DNA of 64,000 nucleotides from Chitinophaga filiformis (GCF_900102545.1 NZ_FNBN01000009.1:332823-396822), one strand, 5' to 3'; shown: positions 25,317-35,485, counted from the stretch's first letter. Notes: generated from the letters alone by a model not told the origin. Numbers and translations are program-made.

Positions 25317-28300
25317 ATGTTAAGAAAATTCATAGAAAGGCCCGTACTGGCAACGGTGGTTTCCATCATCCTGGTGTTGTTGGGATTACTATCCCTGAGC
25401 ACTTTGCCTGTTACACAGTTCCCCGATATCGCCCCGCCCAGCGTAGCTGTTACAGCCTCTTACCCTGGTGCGAACGCGGAAGTCGTAGCCCGTTCTGTAG
25501 CCACTCCTATTGAAGAAGCGGTGAATGGTGTGGAAAACATGACCTACATGACTTCCACTTCCAACAACGACGGCTCCATGACCCTGACTGTATACTTCAA
25601 ACTGGGTACAGATCCCGATCTGGCTGCTGTGAATGTGCAGAACCGTGTTTCCAAAGCTACCAGCCTGCTTCCCGTGGAAGTAGTGAACGCGGGTATCACC
25701 ACGCAGAAACAACAGAACAGTATGATCATGGTGGTAAACCTGATCAGCGACCAGGAAGAATATGATGAGAAATTCCTGCAGAACTATGCGAAGATCAATA
25801 TCATCCCGGAAATACAGCGTGTAACCGGGGTCGGACAGGCAATGGTGTTTGGTGCGAAAGACTATTCCATGCGTATATGGTTACGTCCTGACCGCCTTGC
25901 CGCCAACAATCTCTCCCCACAGGATGTATTGACCGCTATCAGGGAACAGAACCTGGAAGCTGCTCCCGGCCGCTTTGGCGAAAGCAGCAAGGAAGCCTTC
26001 GAATACGTAATAAAGTATAAGGGTAAACGTAACCAGAACGCCCAATATGAGGACATCGTGCTGAAAGCAAATGCTGACGGTTCTCTCCTGAGACTGAAAG
26101 ATGTGGCCCGTGTTGAATTTGGTTCCTTTACCTACAGTAGTGATACACACGTGAATGGTAAATATGGTATTGGTATCGCGATCTATCAGACCGCCGGTTC
26201 AAACGCCAATGAGATCCAGACACAGGTGAATGAACTGATGAAAAAGGCTGCAGGCCTCTTCCCTCAGGGCGTTGACTACTTCAATATCTATAGCACCAAG
26301 GAATACCTGGATGAATCTATCGATCAGGTAAAACACACACTCATAGAAGCCTTTATACTGGTATTCATCGTGGTGTTCATCTTCCTGCAGGATTTCCGCT
26401 CTACGCTGATCCCTGCTATCGCAGTGCCTGTAGCCATTATCGGTACCTTCTTCTTTATGCAGCTGTTTGGTTTTACCATTAACCTGCTGACACTGTTCGC
26501 GCTCGTACTGGCCATTGGTATCGTGGTGGACGATGCCATTGTAGTGGTGGAAGCGGTGCATACGAAGATGGAGCATATTAATATGACGCCGCGTGCAGCA
26601 ACGATTACCAGTATGCAGGAGATCTCAGGAGCAATCATCTCTATTACCCTGGTAATGGCCGCCGTGTTCATCCCGGTTGGTTTCATGCAGGGACCTGCAG
26701 GGGTATTCTACCGGCAGTTTGCCTTTACACTGGCCATTGCGATCCTGATCTCCGCACTGAACGCGTTGACCTTGAGTCCAGCCTTGTGTGCCCTGCTGCT
26801 GAAAAATAATCATAGCAAGGATGTACACGGCGCCGCTTATACCAAAGGATTTGGCAAGCGTTTCTTTAACGCATTCAACACAGGTTTTGAAGCAGTGACC
26901 AATAAATACATCAACAGCGTACGTTTCCTGGTGAAACGTAAATGGATTCCTATCAGTATACTGTTGGTGATCCTGGGTGTGACTGTCTGGTTGGTGAAGA
27001 AAACACCTACCGGCTTCATTCCCACGGAAGATAACGGCTTCGTAGTATACTCTGTGACCATGCCTCCGGGTACTTCCCTGCAACGTACACAGGAAGTAGT
27101 AAATAAGGTAGAGAAAGAGATGAAAGCAATGGAAGCAGTGAATACTTACCTGAGTGTTTCCGGTTTCAACCTGCTCACCAACTCCAACAGCTCTGCTTAT
27201 GCGATTGGCTTTGTGAAACTGAAAAAGCATGAGGATCGTGGAAAGGCGAAAGACCTGAAAGATGTGATGGGTATGATGCAGGCAAAACTTGCCAATATCA
27301 AGGAAGCCAGCATCTTTATGTTCAACATGCCAACAGTACCGGGCTTCAGTAACGTGGATGGTTTTGAGGTGATCCTGCAGGACCGTACCGGTGGCCCGCT
27401 CGACAAACTGGCCAATACGGCATATGGTTTTATCGGTGAACTGATGAAGCGTAAGGAAATTGCTTTCGCGTTTACCACTTTCAATGCAGGCAACCCGCAA
27501 TACAACCTGGAGATAGATGAAACAAAGGCTAAACAGTTAGGTGTATCTGTATCAGATGTACTGCAGACCATGCAGGTATATTACGGTAGCACCTTTGCAT
27601 CTGACTTCAACCGCTTCGGTAAATATTACCGCGTGATCGTACAGGCAGAAGCGCCTTCCCGTGCACAACCGGAATCGCTGAATGAGATCTATGTGAAGAA
27701 TAACCTCGGAGAAATGGTGCCTGTAAACGCTGTCGTTAAGCTGGAAAGGGTGTATGGCCCTGAAACAGTGACCCGTAACAACCTCTTTAATGCCGTGACC
27801 ATCAACGGACAGCCTAAACCTGGCTATAGTTCCGGTGATGCCATCAAGGCAGTAGAAGAAGTAGCGCAGCAATACCTGCCAAGGGGCTTCTCTTATGAGT
27901 GGGTAGGTATGACAAAAGAAGAGATCGCGGCAGGCGGACAGGCAGGTATCATCTTCCTGTTATGTCTTGTGTTTGTATACTTCCTGCTGTCAGCACAGTA
28001 TGAAAGTTATATCCTGCCATTCTCCGTAATACTGTCAATCCCGCTGGGTATTTTCGGCGTGTTCCTGTTCATCAACATGTTCGGTATCGACAACAATATA
28101 TATGTACAGGTAGGGTTGATCATGCTGATAGGACTGTTGGCGAAAAACGCCATCCTGATCGTGGAATATGCCGTACAACGGCGCCGTAACGGTATGGGAC
28201 TGCTGGCAGCAGCACTGGAGGCATCCCGTCTGCGTTTACGTCCTATCCTGATGACATCCTTCGCCTTTGTGGCGGGCTTGACGCCGCTGATGCGTGCAAC

Positions 28301-28487
28301 AGGATCTTCTGCGCTGGGTAACCGCTCCATCAGTACCGGTGCTGCCGGAGGTATGCTGACAGGGGTGATACTGGGCGTCTTTGCTATCCCGGTGCTGTTC
28401 ATCGTTTTCCAGTATTTACAGGAAAAGATCAGCGGCAAACCGCTGAAAACTGCGGCGCCGGAACTGGCGTCAGATGCAACAGTATAA
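25317..28487 (+). CDS. RND efflux pump, hydrophobe/amphiphile (HAE1) family
   Basis: A 1,056-residue inner-membrane pump. It starts MLRKFIERPVLATVVSIIL (TM1), has two large periplasmic loops with porter signatures, and carries VVDDAIVVVEA with the two proton-relay Asp residues of TM4 (about residues 405-415). Later it has GLLAKNAILIVEYA and the LRPILMTSFAF block. Length and motifs are those of AcrB/MexB-like drug and detergent exporters driven by the proton gradient. Flanked by its adaptor and outer-membrane gene on the same strand. Confidence 0.95.
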   Translation: MLRKFIERPVLATVVSIILVLLGLLSLSTLPVTQFPDIAPPSVAVTASYPGANAEVVARSVATPIEEAVNGVENMTYMTSTSNNDGSMTLTVYFKLGTDPDLAAVNVQNRVSKATSLLPVEVVNAGITTQKQQNSMIMVVNLISDQEEYDEKFLQNYAKINIIPEIQRVTGVGQAMVFGAKDYSMRIWLRPDRLAANNLSPQDVLTAIREQNLEAAPGRFGESSKEAFEYVIKYKGKRNQNAQYEDIVLKANADGSLLRLKDVARVEFGSFTYSSDTHVNGKYGIGIAIYQTAGSNANEIQTQVNELMKKAAGLFPQGVDYFNIYSTKEYLDESIDQVKHTLIEAFILVFIVVFIFLQDFRSTLIPAIAVPVAIIGTFFFMQLFGFTINLLTLFALVLAIGIVVDDAIVVVEAVHTKMEHINMTPRAATITSMQEISGAIISITLVMAAVFIPVGFMQGPAGVFYRQFAFTLAIAILISALNALTLSPALCALLLKNNHSKDVHGAAYTKGFGKRFFNAFNTGFEAVTNKYINSVRFLVKRKWIPISILLVILGVTVWLVKKTPTGFIPTEDNGFVVYSVTMPPGTSLQRTQEVVNKVEKEMKAMEAVNTYLSVSGFNLLTNSNSSAYAIGFVKLKKHEDRGKAKDLKDVMGMMQAKLANIKEASIFMFNMPTVPGFSNVDGFEVILQDRTGGPLDKLANTAYGFIGELMKRKEIAFAFTTFNAGNPQYNLEIDETKAKQLGVSVSDVLQTMQVYYGSTFASDFNRFGKYYRVIVQAEAPSRAQPESLNEIYVKNNLGEMVPVNAVVKLERVYGPETVTRNNLFNAVTINGQPKPGYSSGDAIKAVEEVAQQYLPRGFSYEWVGMTKEEIAAGGQAGIIFLLCLVFVYFLLSAQYESYILPFSVILSIPLGIFGVFLFINMFGIDNNIYVQVGLIMLIGLLAKNAILIVEYAVQRRRNGMGLLAAALEASRLRLRPILMTSFAFVAGLTPLMRATGSSALGNRSISTGAAGGMLTGVILGVFAIPVLFIVFQYLQEKISGKPLKTAAPELASDATV

Positions 28488-28521
28488 GCGCACTTAATAT
28501 TAAAGCATAAAGAAAAACAGG

Positions 28522-29952
28522 ATGACACTAAAATATATCAGGATACCAATCGTCTCTTTCTTTATAGTTGCAGGATTTGCAGCGTGCCGGGTGGGCCGTA
28601 ATTATGAGCGGCCCGCGGTGACGCTGCCTGCTCAGTACAGCGACACTGCCGTTGCAGGCAATACAAAGGCAGATAGCAGTATTGCAACAATAGAATGGAA
28701 ACAATTTTTTACAGATACCACTCTACAGGGATTAATAGGAAGGGCGCTGAGCGGGAATTATGATCTCCAGCTGGCATTGAAACGCATAGAAACGGCACAG
28801 GCATACCTGAAACAGGCAAAATTAGGTTGGCTGCCCACTGTGAATCTCCAGGCGGCAGCGTCCACTTCCATCCCTTCAAAGAACAGTTTAAACGGTACCA
28901 GTCTGAATACTTTCCTGGGCACAGATCATATCGAAGACTATAGCCTCAGCGGAGGTTTGTCCTGGGAGATTGATGTATGGGGAAAGATCAAACGCCGTAA
29001 GGAAGCAGCACTGGCCAATTACCTGCAAACGTATGAAGGCATGCATGCCGTACAGACAGGGCTGGTGGCAGACATCGCCAACAGCTACTATAATCTGCTC
29101 ATGCTGGACGCTCAGTTGAATATTGCCCGCAGCAACATGGCTTTGAGCGATACTATCGTACAAATGATACGCCTGCAGAAGACCGCCGGTGAAGCAACCG
29201 AACTGGCGGTACAACAGGCAGTGGCACAACGACAAACCGCCGCCCTGCTGATACCTCAGCTGGAACAGGCTAAGGCCATCGAGCAGAATACATTGCGCAT
29301 CCTGGCTGGTGAGCTGCCCGGAACAATCGTGTACAATACTACGCTTACAGGTACTCCTTTGCGGGAGCTGCTGCCCACAGGCATACCTGCTGAACTGCTC
29401 AGCAACCGCCCGGACGTAAGAGCGCAGGAAATGGCCGTGAAGGCCGCTAATGCGGAAGTAGGTGTGGCGCAGGCCAGCATGTACCCTTCACTGAATATCA
29501 CTGCAAGCGGAGGTGTCAATGCCTTCAAAGCCAGTGAATGGTTTACGTTGCCTGCTTCCCTGTTTGGCACCGTGGCCGGAAGTATTACACAGCCTATATT
29601 TCAGCGGGGACAGCTAAAAGCAAACCTGGAAGTAGCAAAGGTGCAACGTGAAGAAGCCGTGATCAGATTCCGACAGGTAGCCCTGGATGCAATAGGAGAG
29701 GTGTCTAATTCTCTCGTAAAACTGGATAAACTGAAAGACCAGCAGCAAATAGTGTCCGAACAGGTGAATACCCTGCAGTTGGCCGTAGTACAGGCAAGAA
29801 TGCTGTTCCGCAGTGGAATGGCCAATTACCTGGAAGTAGTCACCGCACAAAGCCGTTCGCTCGAAGCATCACTGACACAGGCTGACATTACCCGTCAGCA
29901 GCTGAGCGCTTCTGTTGAATTGTACAGAAGCCTGGGAGGTGGATGGAAATAG
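28522..29952 (+). CDS. Efflux outer-membrane lipoprotein channel, NodT/OprM type
   Basis: A 476-residue lipoprotein (lipobox FAAC, Cys 22). It has the paired repeats of the TolC/OprM fold: two long helical stretches each followed by short strands, with ELLSNRPDVRAQEMAVKAAN (about residues 290-310) and YPSLNITASGG as typical signatures. It forms the trimeric tunnel through the outer membrane for the pump encoded 34 bases upstream. The gene is followed by two hairpin terminators. Confidence 0.93.
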   Translation: MTLKYIRIPIVSFFIVAGFAACRVGRNYERPAVTLPAQYSDTAVAGNTKADSSIATIEWKQFFTDTTLQGLIGRALSGNYDLQLALKRIETAQAYLKQAKLGWLPTVNLQAAASTSIPSKNSLNGTSLNTFLGTDHIEDYSLSGGLSWEIDVWGKIKRRKEAALANYLQTYEGMHAVQTGLVADIANSYYNLLMLDAQLNIARSNMALSDTIVQMIRLQKTAGEATELAVQQAVAQRQTAALLIPQLEQAKAIEQNTLRILAGELPGTIVYNTTLTGTPLRELLPTGIPAELLSNRPDVRAQEMAVKAANAEVGVAQASMYPSLNITASGGVNAFKASEWFTLPASLFGTVAGSITQPIFQRGQLKANLEVAKVQREEAVIRFRQVALDAIGEVSNSLVKLDKLKDQQQIVSEQVNTLQLAVVQARMLFRSGMANYLEVVTAQSRSLEASLTQADITRQQLSASVELYRSLGGGWK

Positions 29953-30002
29953 ACAATTAATCAAGGACAGTTGTAATAGGTAGATATAATGTTTGTAACC
30001 CA

Positions 30003-30028
30003 ATAGCGCCGCAGCTCTGTGGCGCTAT
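30003..30028 (+). terminator. Terminator of the RND operon
   Basis: ATAGCGCC and GGCGCTAT pair around a ten-base loop, followed by TTATTTTTATT. The stem is 50 bases after the outer-membrane gene stop. Confidence 0.85.
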
Positions 30029-30055
30029 TTATTTTTATTGTCAACTATAAAAAAA

Positions 30056-30077
30056 GCTGTTTCTGAAGAGAAACAGC
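30056..30077. terminator. Second hairpin, terminator for either strand
   Basis: GCTGTTTCT-GAAG-AGAAACAGC is a perfect nine-pair stem with a tetraloop, preceded by six A and followed by CGTTT. Read from the other strand the A-run becomes a T-run, so it suits the AraC gene that converges from 30297. The rest of the spacer 30078-30296 shows nothing else. Confidence 0.7.
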
Positions 30078-30296
30078 CGTTTGGTAACCAATGCCAACTT
30101 GATAAAAATATCAGGTTTAATTTTTCGCTGATGATCCGATATCTTATTGATAACACTGCAAAGATGAAAAATCATATGTTTTAGAGCAATGCAGGAATTA
30201 AGGATTCACTTGTATTAATTATGGACGTTATGCCTTCTTTACAACCCGGTGCAAAATAAATGTTTGATTGCCGGGAATACCCACCAGTCCTGATAC

Positions 30297-31184
30297 TCAG
30301 CCGGTGGTAAGAACGAGGCATTCTTTTTTGAACTCAGTAAAAGTGGTGCCGGTCGCATTCTTAAAGAACTTGCTGAAATGCGCGATATCACTAAAGCCCA
30401 GGTGCCAGGCCACCTCTTTCATACACTCGTCAGAGTAAGCAATTCTTCTCTTTGCTTCCAGTACAATACGTTGACGGATGTGATGACTGGCAGGGTAGGC
30501 GGTTGTCTTCTTAATGATCTCATTCAGGTAGTTGGGCGTTACTGCCAAAAGCTTCGCATAATCTGCCACTTTCCGGTGTGTTTTAAAATGTGTTTCTACC
30601 AGCGACTTGAATTTCTCCGTCAGCTCGAGGTTCCTGGTTTGCATCAGTGTCTGCATGGGTCCCTGGAACTGTCTGGCCACATAGATCAGAAATATCTTCA
30701 GGTAACGCCGCAGCATTTCTGTCTTGAAGAGATACGTATTATTACTTTCCTTGAGCATTTTAAGGGTTATCTCCTGCATTTCTTCCGCAATGTCATCATC
30801 CAGCCGGATGCCTGCCGACCTGGAAAAGGTCTGAAAAAGACCGGAATTGTACATCAGGTCAAAGTCCTGATCTCCCATGTGCAGGAAGGCCTCATTAAAA
30901 GAGATAATATATCCCTCCGTCTGTTCATTTTCTTTCAGCTGATGTAACTGCCCTGGTGTGACACAAAAAATACTATTATCCTGCAGGGTAAATTTGTCCA
31001 GGTCCATCACAAGGGTACCGCCACCTTTGATGATCCAGATGATCTCAACATAGCGCTGCTTATGAGGAAACATGTTGTGAGCTGCTACCTCGGCCCGCAT
31101 TTTATGAATGGAATGTATCATGAAAGGAAGGGCAGCATCTGCACTTTCAGGTTTCAGCAATGAGCGATATTCTGGAAACTTCAT
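30297..31184 (-). CDS. AraC family transcriptional regulator
   Basis: A 295-residue regulator with an N-terminal cupin part (VEIIWIIKGGGTLVMDLDKF, CVTPGQLHQLKENEQTEG) and a C-terminal double helix-turn-helix (VADYAKLLAVTPNYLNEIIK near residue 212; MKEVAWHLGFSDIAHFSKFF near 258). Its closest relative in the window is the gene at 31564, transcribed away from it: the two share the same block order and many residues, notably NYLNEIIKK/NHLNEMVKK and IAHFSKFFKN. Target genes are not apparent. Confidence 0.9.
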   Translation of the reverse strand: MKFPEYRSLLKPESADAALPFMIHSIHKMRAEVAAHNMFPHKQRYVEIIWIIKGGGTLVMDLDKFTLQDNSIFCVTPGQLHQLKENEQTEGYIISFNEAFLHMGDQDFDLMYNSGLFQTFSRSAGIRLDDDIAEEMQEITLKMLKESNNTYLFKTEMLRRYLKIFLIYVARQFQGPMQTLMQTRNLELTEKFKSLVETHFKTHRKVADYAKLLAVTPNYLNEIIKKTTAYPASHHIRQRIVLEAKRRIAYSDECMKEVAWHLGFSDIAHFSKFFKNATGTTFTEFKKECLVLTTG

Positions 31185-31563
31185 ATAACAGTGGGTTTAT
31201 GCCAAAGCAGTTTCCAATTATATGCCTGAGTTTTGTGTGTTGATACTCAGTGCGTTATTTCGTTTAAGGGCAAACAGAAAACACGATATTTCGTGATATC
31301 GCGACTTTTGCGCGAAATGTCGGAGCAGGTAGCCGGAAGTGTGGCCGGTTCTGATGAACAGCTATAGACAGGGAGTCCCGGGGGAAAGGAGAGCATTTTT
31401 CGCCAAATAAAACGAATAAAACCAGTGGAATCGCTAAATATAGTTAATTGTTAGTTGATGAAAAAATATCAATTGACTGTATATCATATGATTAAATGAG
31501 TGGTATATGATTTGTTTTCCTACAAGCACATTGTCATTAATTCGGAACCATTAACCACACATT
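31185..31563. other. Divergent spacer between two AraC genes with inverted repeats
   Basis: The 379-base spacer between the divergent AraC genes holds no gene. Its centre has CGATAT-TTCGTG-ATATCG (31284-31301), immediately followed by TCGCG-N7-CGCGA (31299-31315). These overlapping dyads are possible binding sites for one or both regulators. The rest is AT-rich. Confidence 0.45.
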
Positions 31564-32481
31564 ATGTCACAAACTTACTGTAATATGCAAACCACTCTAA
31601 ACCGTCACACAGCACAATCCCCCTTGCAGGCGGAGAAAACTCATTTTCCATTCGGCATCTATAAACTGGAAGATGATGTTGCCAACAGCCATCTTATAAG
31701 TAATGCACCACATCAGCATAACAGTTTTGAGCTGATATGGGTAGCGGAAGGAACTGGTCATTATTGGATAGATAACGAACAGCATGAAGTAGGTCCCAAC
31801 CAGGTGTATTGTCTTACCCCGGGACAAGTCCATCAGTTTAAACCCGAAAGGAATATAAAAGGCTATGTCATTACCTTCAGTCAGGAATTCCTGCTCATGC
31901 CAAAAGAGAACGCATCCCTGATCTTTCATTCCAACTCTTTTCGCCAGCTGACCGGTACAACAGTGATCCGGCTGAATGAAGATGTGCGGACAGAAATGGA
32001 AGACCTGGTGGTGAAAATGCTGAAGGAATTCGATAACTTTTTCCTGCTGCGATCGGAAATCCTCAGAGGCTTACTGAATATTTTTATGATCTACCTTACC
32101 CGTCAGTACAGGCCCGCTGCCCAGCCTCCGTCAAAGCAGGGCAACAGGACCCTTGTCAACAAGTTCTTTTCTATCGTGGAAGAGAAATACATGGTCTTTA
32201 AACTGGTAGCAGATTACGCTGATGAACTGGCGGTAACCCCTAATCACCTGAATGAAATGGTGAAAAAAGTATCCGGTTTCCCGGCAAGTCATCATATCCG
32301 CCAGCGTGTAGTGCTGGAAGCAAAAAGGCTGGCTACCTATTCTGGTTCAAGTATGAAGGAAATCGCTTATAGCCTTGGCTTTGATGATATCGCACACTTC
32401 AGTAAATTCTTTAAGAACTTTTCCGGGAGAAGTTTTACAGACTATAAGAAGGAAGCCATGCAACAGTACCTGTGTATATAA
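31564..32481 (+). CDS. AraC family transcriptional regulator, paralogue of neighbour
   Basis: A 305-residue protein. The N-terminal cupin domain (FELIWVAEGTGHYWIDNEQ, CLTPGQVHQFKPERNIKG) is followed by a helical linker and two helix-turn-helix motifs (LVADYADELAVTPNHLNEMV; MKEIAYSLGFDDIAHFSKFF). Similarity to the divergent gene at 30297-31184 runs over the whole length, so the pair probably arose by duplication and inversion. An ATG at 31585 is an alternative start. A strong terminator follows, so it is monocistronic. Confidence 0.9.
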   Translation: MSQTYCNMQTTLNRHTAQSPLQAEKTHFPFGIYKLEDDVANSHLISNAPHQHNSFELIWVAEGTGHYWIDNEQHEVGPNQVYCLTPGQVHQFKPERNIKGYVITFSQEFLLMPKENASLIFHSNSFRQLTGTTVIRLNEDVRTEMEDLVVKMLKEFDNFFLLRSEILRGLLNIFMIYLTRQYRPAAQPPSKQGNRTLVNKFFSIVEEKYMVFKLVADYADELAVTPNHLNEMVKKVSGFPASHHIRQRVVLEAKRLATYSGSSMKEIAYSLGFDDIAHFSKFFKNFSGRSFTDYKKEAMQQYLCI

Positions 32482-32522
32482 ACAACGTAAAGAAGCATAT
32501 GAATTAAAATATTACTCATTGA

Positions 32523-32549
32523 AGGCTGCTCATCTCAGGTGAGCAGCCT
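32523..32549 (+). terminator. Terminator after AraC gene
   Basis: AGGCTGCTCA-TCTCAGG-TGAGCAGCCT, a perfect ten-pair stem followed by GTTTTATT, lies 42 bases after the stop. Confidence 0.87.
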
Positions 32550-32666
32550 GTTTTATTCAGTGCGGCTGTATTTCAGTTCTTTGTAGTTATTATTGTATAG
32601 CATATACCACCACCCATATATAGCGGTAGATAATTAACCCGGAAATTCCTAATCAAACCAATAAAT

Positions 32667-33761
32667 ATGAAATCCCTTTTTGTCAAAGTACCCGCTTTGC
32701 TAATAACCATCGCTGCTGTTTTTACTGCCTGTAAAAAACAATCTGCAGAAGAAAGACTCAAATTAAATAACAACACTGCCGCAGCGGCACTGGCCCCCAG
32801 TAAGGATGCGCTGTTGTTAGCCGACCTCTTTAAGAAAGAAGCCCCTAAGACGCAGTTTTTCACTATTCAATCCCGGGAAAATAGCACCATCAAGACCCGG
32901 AATGGAAACAGCTACATCATCCCCGCAGGCGCCTTCCGCAGAAAGGATGGCTCACTGCCCGCTGGTCTGGTAACCGTAGCTATCCGGGAAGTACGGACTC
33001 CCAAAGATTTCGTACTCACTGACAGGCCCACGGCCACCGCGGGTGATTACCTGGTTTCCTATGGTGAATACTTTGTCAGTGCTACCGAAGCAGGCGCCGA
33101 TCTTACCCTGGCAACTCCTATCACCGTAAAGGTGGTGCCAATAGGAGAATTCCGCCCGCAGGCGCCTGTTCCTATGTGGGATGGTGATACCTCGGTGTTT
33201 GTGGCTATTGATGGTTTTGACTACCAGAATCAGCCCATTAGGGTAGCGCAGCCTGTCGCTCAGAATCCAGGCATTGACTGGACTCAGGCGCCTAACTTTG
33301 CGCTGTTTAATTCAACTACAGGCACACTTGATTTTCAGTTGACCGATCTGCTTACCTGGAGTAACTGCGATGCTTTTAATACGGTTGGCGGACCAAGAAC
33401 AACCGTGCTCGGGTACTTTAATGTATTTAATGATGATACACCCAACTCTTCTCCCGAGCAGCCAAGTTTGTTGTTCTTCAAACCCAGGAACATCAACTCC
33501 GTGGTCAAATTCTATAACCTGATCCTGGATGCACCCGCCGGCTTCAAGGGCTTCCTGAGTTATCAGAATATCGTTCCCATAGGACAGGAAGGTACATTCC
33601 TGGCAATTACTGCACTGAACGGACAGTTTTATGCTGAACTGAAGGATGTAGTGATCGATGCTCCTGCTGCGGGTACAAACTATTCTCCGGTGGCCTTCGA
33701 TCTGCAGCCTGTATCAGGTACTGATCTGCTGGCACTGATAGCAGAACTGAATAACAGATAA
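32667..33761 (+). CDS. Putative lipoprotein of unknown function
   Basis: A 364-residue protein with a lipoprotein signal (lipobox FTAC, Cys 21) followed by KKQSAEER. The mature part is beta-rich, opening with QFFTIQSRENSTIKTRNGNS and IIPAGAFRRKDGSLPAG, a pattern seen in Bacteroidota envelope lipoproteins in which a Gly-Asn-rich strand is followed by IPAGAF. No catalytic motif is visible. It stands alone between two terminators. I do not assign a function. Confidence 0.75.
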   Translation: MKSLFVKVPALLITIAAVFTACKKQSAEERLKLNNNTAAAALAPSKDALLLADLFKKEAPKTQFFTIQSRENSTIKTRNGNSYIIPAGAFRRKDGSLPAGLVTVAIREVRTPKDFVLTDRPTATAGDYLVSYGEYFVSATEAGADLTLATPITVKVVPIGEFRPQAPVPMWDGDTSVFVAIDGFDYQNQPIRVAQPVAQNPGIDWTQAPNFALFNSTTGTLDFQLTDLLTWSNCDAFNTVGGPRTTVLGYFNVFNDDTPNSSPEQPSLLFFKPRNINSVVKFYNLILDAPAGFKGFLSYQNIVPIGQEGTFLAITALNGQFYAELKDVVIDAPAAGTNYSPVAFDLQPVSGTDLLALIAELNNR

Positions 33762-33768
33762 TAAAACG

Positions 33769-33799
33769 AATAGTGTGGCTGTTTCACGGCCACACTATT
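33769..33799. terminator. Bidirectional terminator
   Basis: AATAGTGTGGC and GCCACACTATT form an 11-pair stem between the convergent lipoprotein gene and the serine hydrolase gene, with A-rich sequence on the left and a short T-run on the right. Confidence 0.82.
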
Positions 33800-33821
33800 T
33801 CAAAACAGGACGGATAGAGTG

Positions 33822-35354
33822 CTACAGCTGGCTGAGTAACTGTTTCAGCGCTTTTATGCCGCCCTGGTTGTCCGGGTTTAACGCAATGGACTTCTGATAC
33901 ATAAGGATGGCTTCCTGTTTCTTGCCTGCCTTCGACAGTGCTTCCGCATAACTGTCGTAAGTATTATAGCTGTCAGGAAAAAGCAGCATATTGACCTTAA
34001 AGGTTTCTATAGCAAATTGAAGATGATCGGGAAATGAAGAGAAATAAAGAAACTCATACCCCAGCTGATTCATCTCCCGCTCACTGAAATAATATTTACT
34101 GGTATCACTTCTTAGACTAGTCAGACAAGTGATGGCATTGTCCACGCCATATTGCACCATAGTGCGGGCGAACAGTCTGACAAGAGATGTTTTTATCTTC
34201 AGCTGCATGGGCGGCCGATCATTCATGATATAGAATGCAGAGGTAATAATGTTGCCAAAAGCAGGGCCTGCAACATTATCAAACCCGATAATAGTTTGTT
34301 TCCTGTCAATGTTCCTGAAATAAAAAGTAGCCAGTCCAATCAGAAAGCCACCATGTCCCACTGATCTTCCAAATCCCGGTTGTTCAAAGATCTCCCAGCC
34401 CAGCCCATAACTACCTCTGCCTTCTCCCAGCATGGTATCCATATGGTCCCAGTAAGTATCGCCATTATTTAGCCTGAGAGGCGTTAAAGCTTCTGCAATT
34501 GATGCAGCACTTAACAGTTTACCATCAAAGAAAGCCCGGTCAAATAATTGCAGATCACTGATGGTTGTAATAATATTGGATGCTCCTATCGGTGAACTGT
34601 TATTATAGCTGGTATAGCGGTAGCGTTGCAACTGGAAAACAGGAGAGTACGCAGTGTCATAGTACGCAGCCATTGTATGCGGTGTAGCTATTCCTGTTTG
34701 TGATTGCTGGTAAGATGTCTTTACACAATAGGTCAGCAGCATGCCTGCAGGTTGGAAAATAGATGTCCGGAGATATTCACTGAATGAAAGTCCGCTAAGC
34801 TTTTCCACCAGCATTGCCAGTAAGGAATAGTTCATATTACAGTAATCAAACTTATCACCAGGATGAAAATACAGCGGTTTGTTTTCCTTTATCAGTGTGG
34901 GAATGATGATATCATTCGTAATAATAGTATCCGGAAACTGATTTACCAGCGGCTCATACAATTCCAGGTCAGGCAGACCGGACGTATGCGTCAGCAGATG
35001 CCTGATCGTTATACCAGGATAAGGGAATGCAGGAAAATAATGCTGAAAGGTATCTCCCAGCTGAAGCTTCCCTTTTTCTTTCAGCTGCAGGATAGCTGTT
35101 GATGTGAAAATTTTGGATATAGAGGCAAGATTATAGCGTACGTTGATATCATTTGTGCTGGCGGATGGAATGTCTGCATAGCCGAAATACCTTTGATAGA
35201 TAGTCCGTCCGTTCTCAGCCAGCAGTATATTCCCGTTCATGCTTTCCGTACGCAAAATGTTGTTGAAATAGATGTTTAATTTTCCGAGCCTGTTCTGCGC
35301 TGAGGAAAACATCCCGCTCAGCATGATGACTGAGAGGAAAAATATGCGTCTCAT
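33822..35354 (-). CDS. Beta-lactamase-fold serine hydrolase with TPR tail
   Basis: About 510 residues from the ATG at 35354, chosen because it opens a clean signal peptide (MRRIFFLSVIMLSGMFSSAQ); in-frame ATGs further upstream add a sequence without signal character. Catalytic motifs of the class C/DD-peptidase fold are present: SISK (S78, K81), YCN in the KFDYCNMNYS stretch, and HGG in GRSVGHGGFLIG. The last 100 residues contain a TPR-like helix pair (SYAEALSKAGKKQEAILMYQ). Periplasmic esterase or peptidase of this type is common in Bacteroidota and the substrate is unknown. Confidence 0.88.
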   Translation of the reverse strand: MRRIFFLSVIMLSGMFSSAQNRLGKLNIYFNNILRTESMNGNILLAENGRTIYQRYFGYADIPSASTNDINVRYNLASISKIFTSTAILQLKEKGKLQLGDTFQHYFPAFPYPGITIRHLLTHTSGLPDLELYEPLVNQFPDTIITNDIIIPTLIKENKPLYFHPGDKFDYCNMNYSLLAMLVEKLSGLSFSEYLRTSIFQPAGMLLTYCVKTSYQQSQTGIATPHTMAAYYDTAYSPVFQLQRYRYTSYNNSSPIGASNIITTISDLQLFDRAFFDGKLLSAASIAEALTPLRLNNGDTYWDHMDTMLGEGRGSYGLGWEIFEQPGFGRSVGHGGFLIGLATFYFRNIDRKQTIIGFDNVAGPAFGNIITSAFYIMNDRPPMQLKIKTSLVRLFARTMVQYGVDNAITCLTSLRSDTSKYYFSEREMNQLGYEFLYFSSFPDHLQFAIETFKVNMLLFPDSYNTYDSYAEALSKAGKKQEAILMYQKSIALNPDNQGGIKALKQLLSQL

Positions 35355-35445
35355 AGTGGTAGTTGATTTGATCGCAATACTAAGGAAGAACGGGATGCAG
35401 ATGGGACAAATGTGACGAAACACAAGGGATAAGTGATAAAGCAGG

Positions 35446-35475
35446 AAAGCCCTCTGCAAGGGCAGAAGGCTTTCT
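35446..35475. terminator. Hairpin between serine hydrolase and small gene
   Basis: An imperfect stem AAGCCCTCTGC / GCAGAAGGCTT with a short loop is followed by TCTTTTTC. It lies between the two reverse-strand genes; its T-tract faces the plus direction, so its use is uncertain. Confidence 0.45.
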
Positions 35476-35485
35476 TTTTCATTTC

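Noticed and set aside
26625..27500. Open frame of 291 codons on the reverse strand inside the RND pump gene
   Set aside because: Antisense shadow of a strongly conserved gene; composition reflects complementary codons only.
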